From: Solirubrum puertoriconensis
GTDB taxonomy: Bacteria; Bacteroidota; Bacteroidia; Cytophagales; Hymenobacteraceae
Assembly (NCBI RefSeq): GCF_001483135.1
Contig: NZ_LNAL01000008.1
Location: 992,001 to 1,056,000, forward strand
DNA length: 64,000 nt
Direction of reading: 5' to 3'
The notes below the pieces were generated by a model, which saw nothing but the letters and a program-made list of their open reading frames with translations, searched no databases and was not told where the DNA came from. Numbering within the stretch: the stretch's first letter is position 1; every line of letters begins with the position of its first letter. Positions 1 to 7,392 of the stretch are shown here, piece after piece. A program made the translations under genes and the position numbers.

Positions 1-2
1 CC

Positions 3-1715
3 ACACTTAGCTCGCGCGGCCCCGCGCACGACGGCCGCCTCAAGCCCGAAATGGTAGCCCTAGGCGAAGCCGGCACTTCCGACGCGGCCGCTGTGGTTTC
101 GGGCATTGCTGCATTGGTGCAGCATGCCTACCGCGAGCAGCACAACGGCCAGTTGCCCCCGGCTGCCCTTAGCAAGGCCGTGCTCCTCAACAGCGCCGAT
201 GATGTGGGCCGACCGGGGCCGGATTTCGAAGCAGGCTTTGGCCAAGCCGATGCCCTAGGTGCCGTGCAGACAATGCTCGATAAGCGCTTCGTGCAGGGCA
301 AGGTAGCGGCCGGTGCCAGCAGCAAGTTTGCCGTAACGGTGCCCGCCGGTGTGCGGCAGCTAAAGCTCACATTGGCTTGGGCCGATCCCGAAGCCGCTGC
401 CAATGCCAGCAAAGCCCTCGTCAACGACCTCGATGTGGAGCTGGTAGGGGCCAACGGCGTGCGGTGGCGCCCGTGGGTGCTTAGCTCATACCCGCACCTC
501 GACTCGCTGAAGCTGCCCGCCCGCCGCGGCGTGGATCGGCTAAACAACGTGGAGCAGATAACGGTAGGCGCGCCAGCTGCCGGTGCATACGAAGTGCGCG
601 TAAATGGCACTACCGTAGCAGCAGGCCCCGAGCAGGAATTTGCCGTAGCCTACGAGTTCGAAACCCAAGGCCTTACCTGGAGCAACCCCGTAGCGGGCAC
701 GGCCCTGAACGCTGGGCAGCAGCAACGCCTGCGCTGGCATTGGCAAGGTGCTGCTACCACGGGCACCCTTAGCTACCGCACAGCCGGCAGCAATACTTGG
801 GTACCCATCAGCAACGCCGTAGACCTAGGCGTGGGGCTATACGCCTGGACGGCGCCCACCGAAGCTGCAGTGGCGCAGTTCCGCTTCGAAGTAGGCAGCG
901 CTGTGTACCCATCGGCCACCGCGGCGGTTAGCCAAGCACCGCTCGTGCAAGTGGGCTACGCCTGCGACGACGAAGCCCTGCTTACCTGGGCACCAGTGCC
1001 GGGCGCGAGTGGCTACCAGGTGCTGCGCCTCGGCCTTACAGCGCTCGAGCCCGTAGCCACTATCGCCGACACTGCTTTGCTGCTAACGAATTCGCAACTA
1101 TTCTTCCGGCATTACACCGTTGTACCGGTGTTGGCCAATGGCAACCCAGGCGTACGCGCGCGTACCATCTCGCTGAACTCGAACTCGGCTTGTTACGTGC
1201 GCTCCTTTTTGCCACGCCAGCTCGTTACCGATGAAATTGAGTTCGATCTGATTCTGGGCAGCACCTACCGCTTGCGGGCAGTGCACCTGGAGCGCGAAAC
1301 TGCCGGCGGATTCCAGACGGTGCAAACCGTTACGCCGGGTGCGCAATCAACCATCGTGTTGCAGGATCAGCTGCCTACACCGGGGCTATACCGCTACCGG
1401 GCCCGCCTCGAAACGGTATCGGGCTCTATGTTATACACGCAGGTGGAGGACATTTACTACGCCCGCCCCGGCGACGTGATGCTGTTCCCCAACCCCGTGG
1501 TTGCGGGCAAAGCAGCCACACTAATTGAAGCCAATGGCCTTGCCATGCATTGGCAGCTATTCGATAACCTAGGGCAGCTCGTGCGCGAAGGCGACGCCCC
1601 CGAGGCCGCCGTGGGCGAATTTGACACCAGCAACCTGCGGGCAGGTACTTATTTCGTGCGCATCACGCCTGCCGGCGGCACAACCGTGGTACGCCGTTTG
1701 GTAGTATTGCGCTAA
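3..1715 (+). CDS. Subtilisin-like serine protease with T9SS sorting domain (5' end outside window)
   Basis: This is the C-terminal part of a secreted S8 (subtilase) peptidase; the reading frame is open from base 3, so the start lies before the window. The first residues read SSRGPAHDGRLKPE, then GTSDAAAVVSG, which matches the subtilase block holding the catalytic serine (usually GTSxAAPxVSG). The catalytic Asp and His would be upstream. A beta-rich region and a fibronectin-like segment follow. The last ~75 residues (from LFPNPVVAGK to RRLVVLR) form a type A T9SS sorting domain, so the protein is probably exported through the outer membrane and anchored or released there. The gene ends at a very strong shared terminator. 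The family call is firm; the substrate is unknown. Confidence 0.9.
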   Translation, partial: TLSSRGPAHDGRLKPEMVALGEAGTSDAAAVVSGIAALVQHAYREQHNGQLPPAALSKAVLLNSADDVGRPGPDFEAGFGQADALGAVQTMLDKRFVQGKVAAGASSKFAVTVPAGVRQLKLTLAWADPEAAANASKALVNDLDVELVGANGVRWRPWVLSSYPHLDSLKLPARRGVDRLNNVEQITVGAPAAGAYEVRVNGTTVAAGPEQEFAVAYEFETQGLTWSNPVAGTALNAGQQQRLRWHWQGAATTGTLSYRTAGSNTWVPISNAVDLGVGLYAWTAPTEAAVAQFRFEVGSAVYPSATAAVSQAPLVQVGYACDDEALLTWAPVPGASGYQVLRLGLTALEPVATIADTALLLTNSQLFFRHYTVVPVLANGNPGVRARTISLNSNSACYVRSFLPRQLVTDEIEFDLILGSTYRLRAVHLERETAGGFQTVQTVTPGAQSTIVLQDQLPTPGLYRYRARLETVSGSMLYTQVEDIYYARPGDVMLFPNPVVAGKAATLIEANGLAMHWQLFDNLGQLVREGDAPEAAVGEFDTSNLRAGTYFVRITPAGGTTVVRRLVVLR

Positions 1716-1789
1716 GCACGGCCTTGCGCCCAACAAAACGGCCCTGCCTCCGAGGAGGCAGGGCCGTTTTGTTGGGCGCAAGGCCGTGC
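1716..1789. terminator. Bidirectional terminator, perfect 36-bp stem
   Basis: Bases 1716-1751 are the exact reverse complement of 1754-1789, leaving a 2-base centre. It starts right after the protease stop codon and ends 3 bp before the stop of the convergent metallopeptidase gene, so it probably stops transcription from both sides. The stem is unusually long for an intrinsic terminator. Confidence 0.85.
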
Positions 1790-1792
1790 CGG

Positions 1793-2590
1793 TTAGTACA
1801 AGTAGTTCAGAGCAGTTTTATCGTTGTTATTAAAGTTGCGGTTTTGGCCCGAGCCGATGCAGGCGAGCATGAACGAGCCGGGGTCGGCCGTGGTGGGCGT
1901 GCCGGGGATGTGAATGGCGCCCACGGTGCTGGCGCCCTCGTTGGCCGTGGCGCCGCCGCAGCTGTAGGAGCGGTCCATGTAGTCGGTGTGGCGGAAGCCG
2001 ATGCAGTGGCCGATTTCGTGCGCCAGAATGGTGGCCAGGTAGCCAAGGGCTGGATTAGTGCCGATGGCTCGCGAATTCACTTTTACTTGGTTGTGCGGTT
2101 CGCCTGCCGATGTTGGGAAACCAGCCGAAGCCAAATACGAACCGGTGCCGCGCACAATAGCAATATCGGCGCCCGACGACACCCGCACGAAGGTGAGCTG
2201 CAGGTTCGCGGCGTTGTAGCGGGCAATTGCCTCATCGAGACCGGCTACGTAGGTGCTGGGCAGCTGGCTCGAGATGCTTACCCGGATGGTGCGCGGCAAG
2301 CCTTTCACGAGGTTGGTGGTGCGGTACTGCTCGGCGTTGCCCACGCGCAGCAACTGCGGTGCTACGGGATTCTGCAGCTCGGCGTCGGTCAACAAGATGT
2401 CGCCTTCAACCAAATAGCCACCGTCTACTTTTTGCGCGCCGGTAGCCGTGAAGCCCATTGCCCGGATCTGACCTAGGGTTTCTTCCGACACCTGGTCTTT
2501 CACTTGCACATCATCTTTCGAGCAGCTGGCAAACGAGCATAGTGCTACGGCAGCTACGGCTACAGGGGTAAACCATTTTGCGATTTTCAT
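1793..2590 (-). CDS. HEIGH-type zinc metallopeptidase lipoprotein, copy 1
   Basis: This 265-residue protein has a lipoprotein signal peptide ending FASC with the lipidated Cys at about residue 23. A conserved N-terminal block follows (VKDQVSEET, then IRAMGFTATGAQKVDGGYLVEGD). The catalytic segment near residue 191 reads HEIGHCIGFRH, a metzincin-like HExxHxxGxxH zinc site with a nearby Met (YMDRS). This fits the dual-action HEIGH metallo-peptidase family of Bacteroidota, probably anchored in the envelope or surface exposed. It is the first of three tandem paralogues on this strand, each with its own promoter region and terminator. The ATG at 2590 is placed directly before the signal peptide. 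The substrate is unknown. Confidence 0.9.
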   Translation of the reverse strand: MKIAKWFTPVAVAAVALCSFASCSKDDVQVKDQVSEETLGQIRAMGFTATGAQKVDGGYLVEGDILLTDAELQNPVAPQLLRVGNAEQYRTTNLVKGLPRTIRVSISSQLPSTYVAGLDEAIARYNAANLQLTFVRVSSGADIAIVRGTGSYLASAGFPTSAGEPHNQVKVNSRAIGTNPALGYLATILAHEIGHCIGFRHTDYMDRSYSCGGATANEGASTVGAIHIPGTPTTADPGSFMLACIGSGQNRNFNNNDKTALNYLY

Positions 2591-2741
2591 AGGATTTTGG
2601 TTTGGTTAGGTTGGATTTGAACAGGTCGATAAGCTGAACAGAAAGAATTAAATAATCAATAGCTAATTGTTGAAACATGTACGCCCGAGCTAGCGTACGC
2701 GCGTGCCCAATGGCCTGATATTGATACAGTAAGGGCCAAAA

Positions 2742-2773
2742 ACAAGCCCGACTCCTAGCGGAATCGGGCTTGT
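2742..2773 (-). terminator. Terminator of metallopeptidase copy 2
   Basis: A 14-bp stem (ACAAGCCCGACTCC with one G-T pair, loop TAGC) lies about 25 bp beyond the stop of copy 2. On the minus strand it is followed by a T-rich stretch. It is nearly the same hairpin as the one after copy 3, so the terminator was duplicated with the gene. Confidence 0.75.
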
Positions 2774-2796
2774 AGTACCAACGCGGTGCTAACCGA

Positions 2797-3588
2797 TTAG
2801 TACAGGTAATTGAGGGCTGTAATGTCGTTGTTGTTGAAGTAACGATTCTGGCCCGAGCCGATGCAGGCGAGCATGAACGAACCGGGGTCGGCCGTGGTGG
2901 GCGTGCCTGGGATTAGGATAGCACCTACGGTGCTGGCGCCCTCGTTGGCCGTGGCGCCGCCGCAGCTGTAGGAGCGGTCCATGTAGTCGGTGTGGCGGAA
3001 GCCGATGCAGTGGCCGATTTCGTGCGCCAGGATGGTGGCCAGGTAATTGGTGTTGGGGCTCGAGCCAATGGCATTCGAGTTGACCTTTACTTGGTTGTAG
3101 GGGTTGCCGCTCGCCGGGAAACCAGCCGAAGCCAGGTACTGGCCGTTGCCGCGAACGATGGCAATATCGGCACCCGACGACACCCGACGGAACGAAAGCA
3201 ACAGGCCTTGCGCATTGTAGCGAGCAATTGCTTCGTCGAGGCCAGCTACGTAGGTGCTGGGCAACTGGCTCGAAATGCTAACCGTGATTTCGCGGCCCGA
3301 ACCGGCATTCACGAGGTTGGTGGTGCGGTACTGTTCGGCATTGCCTGTGCGCAGCAGTTGCGGCGCTTGAGGGTTCTGCAGCTCGGCTTCGCTGAGCAGA
3401 ATATCACCTTCAACCAGGTAGCCGCCGTCCACTTTTTGGGCACCGGTAGCCGTGAAGCCCATTGCCCGAATCTGATTCATGGTTTCTTCCGAAACTTGGT
3501 CTTTCACTTTCACATCGTCTTTCGAGCAGCTCGAGAAGGAAGCAAGAGCAACCGCAGCCACTGCCAGAGGGGTAAGCAACTTTTTCAT
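2797..3588 (-). CDS. HEIGH-type zinc metallopeptidase lipoprotein, copy 2
   Basis: A 263-residue paralogue of the neighbouring genes. The ATG at 3588 puts MKKLLTPLAVAAVALASFSSC at the N terminus, a clean lipoprotein signal; an upstream in-frame start at 3741 would add 51 non-conserved residues before the signal peptide and is unlikely. The zinc site HEIGHCIGFRH and the flanking YMDRSYSCGG are identical to copy 1. Over the catalytic region the DNA is almost identical to copies 1 and 3, while the middle part differs, which suggests gene conversion or strong constraint. It is probably envelope anchored; its target is unknown. Confidence 0.9.
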   Translation of the reverse strand: MKKLLTPLAVAAVALASFSSCSKDDVKVKDQVSEETMNQIRAMGFTATGAQKVDGGYLVEGDILLSEAELQNPQAPQLLRTGNAEQYRTTNLVNAGSGREITVSISSQLPSTYVAGLDEAIARYNAQGLLLSFRRVSSGADIAIVRGNGQYLASAGFPASGNPYNQVKVNSNAIGSSPNTNYLATILAHEIGHCIGFRHTDYMDRSYSCGGATANEGASTVGAILIPGTPTTADPGSFMLACIGSGQNRYFNNNDITALNYLY

Positions 3589-3776
3589 TTTAGAAAGTTT
3601 GGTGGTGTTAAGTGGAAGGGAATGTGGTTTACAATCTGAATAGAAAAAAGTGTCTTTGCAATGCTGTTTTGCAGAAACTTTAAAAATTATATATCGTAAT
3701 AGCGCCGCTATTCCTGTATTTATGAAATATAGTTTTATCAAGATGTAAGGCCGAGCTTCATGCCTTAATTAAAAAA

Positions 3777-3808
3777 ACAAGCCCGGCTCCTTGCGGAACC
3801 GGGCTTGT
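3777..3808 (-). terminator. Terminator of metallopeptidase copy 3
   Basis: A 14-bp stem (ACAAGCCCGGCTCC, loop TTGC, one G-T pair) follows the stop of copy 3. A run of seven A on the plus strand (3771-3777) gives the T tract on the minus strand. Confidence 0.8.
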
Positions 3809-3837
3809 AGCACGGTGGCTAAACGACTAGTAATGGA

Positions 3838-4644
3838 CTAGTACAGGTAGTTAAGAGCCGTTTTGTCGTAGCTGTCGAAATAACGGTTGGCACCGGTGCC
3901 AATGCAAGCCAGCATCCACGAGTTCGGCTCGGCCGTGGTGGGCGTGCCGGGGATGTGAACAGCGCCCACGGTGCTAGCACCTTCGTTGGTGTAAGCGCCG
4001 CCGCAGCTGTAAGAGCGGTCCATGTAGTCGGTGTGGCGGAAGCCGATGCAGTGGCCGATTTCGTGCGCCAGAATGGTAGCCAGGTAGTTCGTGCCAGGGT
4101 TAGAGCCTAGGTAAGCCGAGTTAACCTTTACGCTGTTGTAAGGATTGCCGCCCGATGGGAAGCCAGCCGAAGCCAGGTAGCTTGAGCCGCTCGGAGCAGG
4201 GGTCAGGTAGATGTTGTAGCCCGACGACACCCGGCGGAATCTGATCAGCAGGTTTTCGGCGTTGTAACGACGGATGGCTTCGTCAAGAGCGGTTACGTAC
4301 GACGAGGGCAGCGAGCTAGAAATAGCTACGTTGATAGTACGGCCCGAGCCTACGCTCACCAAGTTGTTGGTGCGGTACTGTTCTACATCGGCCACACGCA
4401 GAATTTGGTGGTCGGGCGTGCTGTTCAGGTCAGCATCGCTCAGCATGATGTCACCTTCAACCAGGTAGCCGCCGTCCACTTTTTGGGCACCGGTAGCCGT
4501 GAAGCCCAGGGCACGAATTTGGCCCATTGCTTCTTCGGATACCTTGTCCTTAACTTGAACATTTTCCTCTTTAGAGCAGCTGGATAGGGCCAGTGCCGAG
4601 AAAGCGCATACGGCTACAGTCGAAAGTACTTTGGTAAACTTCAT
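3838..4644 (-). CDS. HEIGH-type zinc metallopeptidase lipoprotein, copy 3
   Basis: A 268-residue paralogue, the most diverged of the three. The chosen ATG at 4644 gives MKFTKVLSTVAVCAFSALALSSC, a lipoprotein signal; the in-frame ATG at 4680 would add twelve residues that do not fit. The zinc motif HEIGHCIGFRH and YMDRSYSCGG are kept. It differs in the middle (for example a YNIYLTPAPSGSSYL segment where copies 1 and 2 read DIAIVRG), so its specificity may differ. The upstream region is AT-rich. A GTACGCG element lies about 100 bp before the start, as in copy 1. Confidence 0.9.
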   Translation of the reverse strand: MKFTKVLSTVAVCAFSALALSSCSKEENVQVKDKVSEEAMGQIRALGFTATGAQKVDGGYLVEGDIMLSDADLNSTPDHQILRVADVEQYRTNNLVSVGSGRTINVAISSSLPSSYVTALDEAIRRYNAENLLIRFRRVSSGYNIYLTPAPSGSSYLASAGFPSGGNPYNSVKVNSAYLGSNPGTNYLATILAHEIGHCIGFRHTDYMDRSYSCGGAYTNEGASTVGAVHIPGTPTTAEPNSWMLACIGTGANRYFDSYDKTALNYLY

Positions 4645-5126
4645 AAGTGGTTTGGTTGGGTTTGGTTGAACTATGCTCAAAAGGTGAGGTTAATTTTTGA
4701 CAAAATCAAAAAATTTTTACCGAAACTTTTTGCACATAGCAACAGTACGCGTGAGTGCGCACACACTCGTTCCTTATAGATTGCGCTATTTGGTGCAGGA
4801 AAATAGCAATTTGGCAGTGAAGGTTAGTTGTGTGGTTTTTATAACGATATGAATATTGATCCGTGTATATACATTTAAATGCTGAGCTTGCTAATAAGGC
4901 GATTGGCGTACAGAAGAGTCTTCCAACATTTCAATTTTTTGTTCCGAGCTGCTGAGCTTATACTTACTTAGGAGTTTCCGACTAGTAAGGCCGCGGAACA
5001 TAGCCTAGGTGCGGTTCGTTTGGGCAGCGACCGGAGCCACCCTCCGAAATCCTTATCTTTGTTTGAAACCCTCAATTTTTCTGCAGGCCCAATTGCCGGG
5101 TTCTGCTTGATCATAGATACTTTCCT
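4645..5126. other. Intergenic region between divergent metallopeptidase and ricT genes
   Basis: This 480-bp AT-rich stretch separates divergent genes and must hold promoters for both. I see the GTACGCG element at 4745, a CCTAGG at about 5003 and one exact TAnnTTTG box at 5054. I find no further gene. Confidence 0.6.
5054..5061 (+). promoter_or_regulatory. Possible -7 box of the ricT-gldH promoter
   Basis: TATCTTTG matches the Bacteroidota -7 consensus TAnnTTTG exactly and lies 66 bp before the ricT start. No well-spaced TTTG (-33) box is visible; the nearest TTTG (5019) is about 31 bp away, which is too far. Confidence 0.45.
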
Positions 5127-6683
5127 GTGGCTTGCACTTCATGTTCCAGCGGAGGCGGCGGATGCGCTACGGCTGGTTGCGGCTCAAAAGGGGGCTGCAA
5201 ATCGGGCGGGTGCACGCGCCTCAATGTGTTCGACTGGTTGCAGGACCTAGACCTGCCCGTCGACTTTAAAGAGTTTGATATAGTTGAAATCCGCTTTAAG
5301 GGCGGACGCAAAGAGTTTTTCCGCAACGTAACCCGCTTGCCCCTGGTAACCGGCGATGCTGTGGTGGTAGAGGCCGCCGGCAACGGTTGGCACCTAGGCT
5401 ATGTATCGCTGAAAGGCGAGCTGGTGCGCCTGCAAATGCGCAAGAAGAAGGTGGAGCCTGACAACAAGGATATCCGCAACATCTTGCGCGTGGCCACTGA
5501 GCAGGATGTGGAGCGCTACGAGGCTGCTTGCAACCTCGAGCTGGGTACCATGTTTAAGGCCCGCTCGGTGGTAGAGGAGTTGCAGCTTAAGATGAAGCTC
5601 TCCGACGTGGAGTACCAGGCCGACCGTACCCGTGCCACTTTCTACTACTCGGCCGAAGACCGCGTCGATTTTCGCGACCTGATTAAGCGCTTGGCCGAAG
5701 AGTTTCGGGTACGCGTGGAGATGCGCCAGATTTCGTTGCGCCACGAGGCGGGCCGCCTAGGTGGCATTGGCTCGTGCGGGCGCGAGCTGTGCTGCTCTAC
5801 CTGGCTTACCGAGTTCAAGAGCGTGAGCACCACGGCCGCGCGCTACCAAAACCTGAGCCTAAACCCGGCCAAGCTCTCGGGCCAGTGCGGCCGCCTAAAG
5901 TGCTGCCTCAACTACGAGTTGGATACCTACCTCGATGCCTTGCGCGATATTCCGCAGGTATCGAAGCCGCTGCAAACGCAGCAGGGCGACGCGTTTCTGC
6001 AGAAGACCGACATCTTCAAGAAGCGCATGTGGTTTGCCTTCCGCGGCGACAACAACTGGGTAATGCTCTCGACCGACCGCGTGAAGGAGATTCAGCTCCT
6101 GAACAAAGCCGGCGAAAGACCCGAAACCCTACAGCCACCCATCGTTGAGCCTGCACCTGCGCCCAGCGTACAAGAGCACGTTGAAGGCTCGCTCGACCGC
6201 CTCGACGACAAGATGAAGTCGGGTAAGCGGAACAAGCGCAAAAAGAAGAAAGACAAGGATAAAGCAGCGCCGGCTTCGGTGGTGCAGCCCAAGCCTACGA
6301 CTACCGTGCCCAAGGATGCCTTGCGCCCACGCAACGAGCCGAAGCCGGGCCCCGGCTCGGGTGAGCCAGGCAACACTATTTCGGCCCCCGTTGAAGGCGA
6401 AGCTGCCCCCGGCCGCAATGGCCGCTCGGGCCGCCGCGGCCGCAACATGAGCACCGATGCCCCGCGCGCCGAACGCCCTGCGCCGCGCTTCGACCCACGC
6501 TTCCGGCAGGCCTCGGCCAACGGCGACGGCGCTGCTCCGGGTGCTGCCAATGGCTCGGAGCCAACTGGCAACGAAAGCCGTTCGGGCCGCAATGGCCGCT
6601 CGCGCCGCGGCGGCCGTAGGCACGGCGGAGGCGGCTCGGGCGATAGTGCTGCTGCCTCCAACAACCCACCTGCTGCCTCGTAA
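5127..6683 (+). CDS. ricT: RicT/PSP1-family protein
   Basis: PSP1-domain protein of the RicT (YaaT) family. In Bacillus, RicT works with RicA and RicF in an Fe-S-containing complex that affects RNA processing; the role in Bacteroidota is less clear. It starts with a Cys/Gly-rich segment (residues 3-29, eight Cys). The PSP1 core runs to about residue 270 and has two conserved Cys clusters, CGRELCC (217-223) and CGRLKCC (254-260), likely metal ligands. The last ~160 residues are a Lys/Arg/Gly/Pro-rich disordered tail that could bind RNA. There is no ATG, so the start is a GTG at 5127. gldH follows after one base, so the two are co-transcribed. Confidence 0.88.
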   Translation: MACTSCSSGGGGCATAGCGSKGGCKSGGCTRLNVFDWLQDLDLPVDFKEFDIVEIRFKGGRKEFFRNVTRLPLVTGDAVVVEAAGNGWHLGYVSLKGELVRLQMRKKKVEPDNKDIRNILRVATEQDVERYEAACNLELGTMFKARSVVEELQLKMKLSDVEYQADRTRATFYYSAEDRVDFRDLIKRLAEEFRVRVEMRQISLRHEAGRLGGIGSCGRELCCSTWLTEFKSVSTTAARYQNLSLNPAKLSGQCGRLKCCLNYELDTYLDALRDIPQVSKPLQTQQGDAFLQKTDIFKKRMWFAFRGDNNWVMLSTDRVKEIQLLNKAGERPETLQPPIVEPAPAPSVQEHVEGSLDRLDDKMKSGKRNKRKKKKDKDKAAPASVVQPKPTTTVPKDALRPRNEPKPGPGSGEPGNTISAPVEGEAAPGRNGRSGRRGRNMSTDAPRAERPAPRFDPRFRQASANGDGAAPGAANGSEPTGNESRSGRNGRSRRGGRRHGGGGSGDSAAASNNPPAAS

Positions 6684-6684
6684 T

Positions 6685-7191
6685 ATGCGCCGCTTGCTCC
6701 ACCACTCACTGCTGCGTTTTGCCCTAGGTGCGTTGCTGTTGCCGGCCTTAGCTGCTTGCGATGGCAACCGCGTGTACGAAACCAACGTGGACCTGCCCGA
6801 CTACGCTTGGTCAGTGCAGAATAAGCCTGCATTTCAGTTCGAAATTCAGGACACTACGCAGCGCTACAACGTGTATTTCAACATCCGCAATGCCTCCATG
6901 TACAGCTACTACAACCTGTATGTGAAGCATACCCTTACGGGCCCTGGCGGCCCGGTCGGAAAGCCGCTGTTGCACCAGATGATTTTGATGGATCCGAAAA
7001 CCGGTGAGCCCCGCGGCAACGGCACCGGCGACATTTTCGACCACCAATTTTTAGCCTTGCCGCAGCAGCGTTTTGCGCGCCCTGGCACTTACCGTGTGGT
7101 GCTGGAGCAATACATGCGACAAGACGTGCTACCGGGCATTATGGCCGTGGGTGTGCGCGTTGAAAATGCCGCTGAAGCAGGTACTAATTAG
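6685..7191 (+). CDS. gldH: Gliding motility lipoprotein GldH
   Basis: A 168-residue lipoprotein with signal peptide MRRLLHHSLLRFALGALLLP and lipobox ALAAC (Cys at about residue 25). The beta-rich body (VYETNVDLPDYAW, later YNVYFNIRN and YYNLYVKHTL) matches GldH, which is needed for gliding and stabilises the GldJ part of the T9SS/gliding machinery in Flavobacterium. The ATG is one base after the ricT stop, so translation is probably coupled. Many non-gliding Bacteroidota keep gldH, so its presence does not prove motility. Confidence 0.88.
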   Translation: MRRLLHHSLLRFALGALLLPALAACDGNRVYETNVDLPDYAWSVQNKPAFQFEIQDTTQRYNVYFNIRNASMYSYYNLYVKHTLTGPGGPVGKPLLHQMILMDPKTGEPRGNGTGDIFDHQFLALPQQRFARPGTYRVVLEQYMRQDVLPGIMAVGVRVENAAEAGTN

Positions 7192-7217
7192 TAGCCATAG
7201 GTGCCTGAAGATGAATG

Positions 7218-7248
7218 AAAAAGCCGCCCCAAACCAGGGCGGCTTTTT
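7218..7248 (+). terminator. Terminator of ricT-gldH
   Basis: A 12-bp stem AAAAAGCCGCCC / GGGCGGCTTTTT with a 7-base loop and a trailing T run, 27 bp after the gldH stop. Confidence 0.88.
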
Positions 7249-7392
7249 TCGTGCTGACTGGGGGAGAAACGGTTTTCGCCAGTGCCGCTAGTGAAGGACA
7301 AATGTGCGCGCTTGCACAACTACGCGTTAGAAGCGGGCGTATAGACTTACCACTTTCCTTACAAGTTCTCACCCAACCAATTACACCGCACT

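Noticed and set aside
1569-2476. Two frames whose peptides both begin MRPTKRPCL around 1.7 kb
   Set aside because: They arise because both strands read the same perfect terminator palindrome at 1716-1789; not a duplicated gene.
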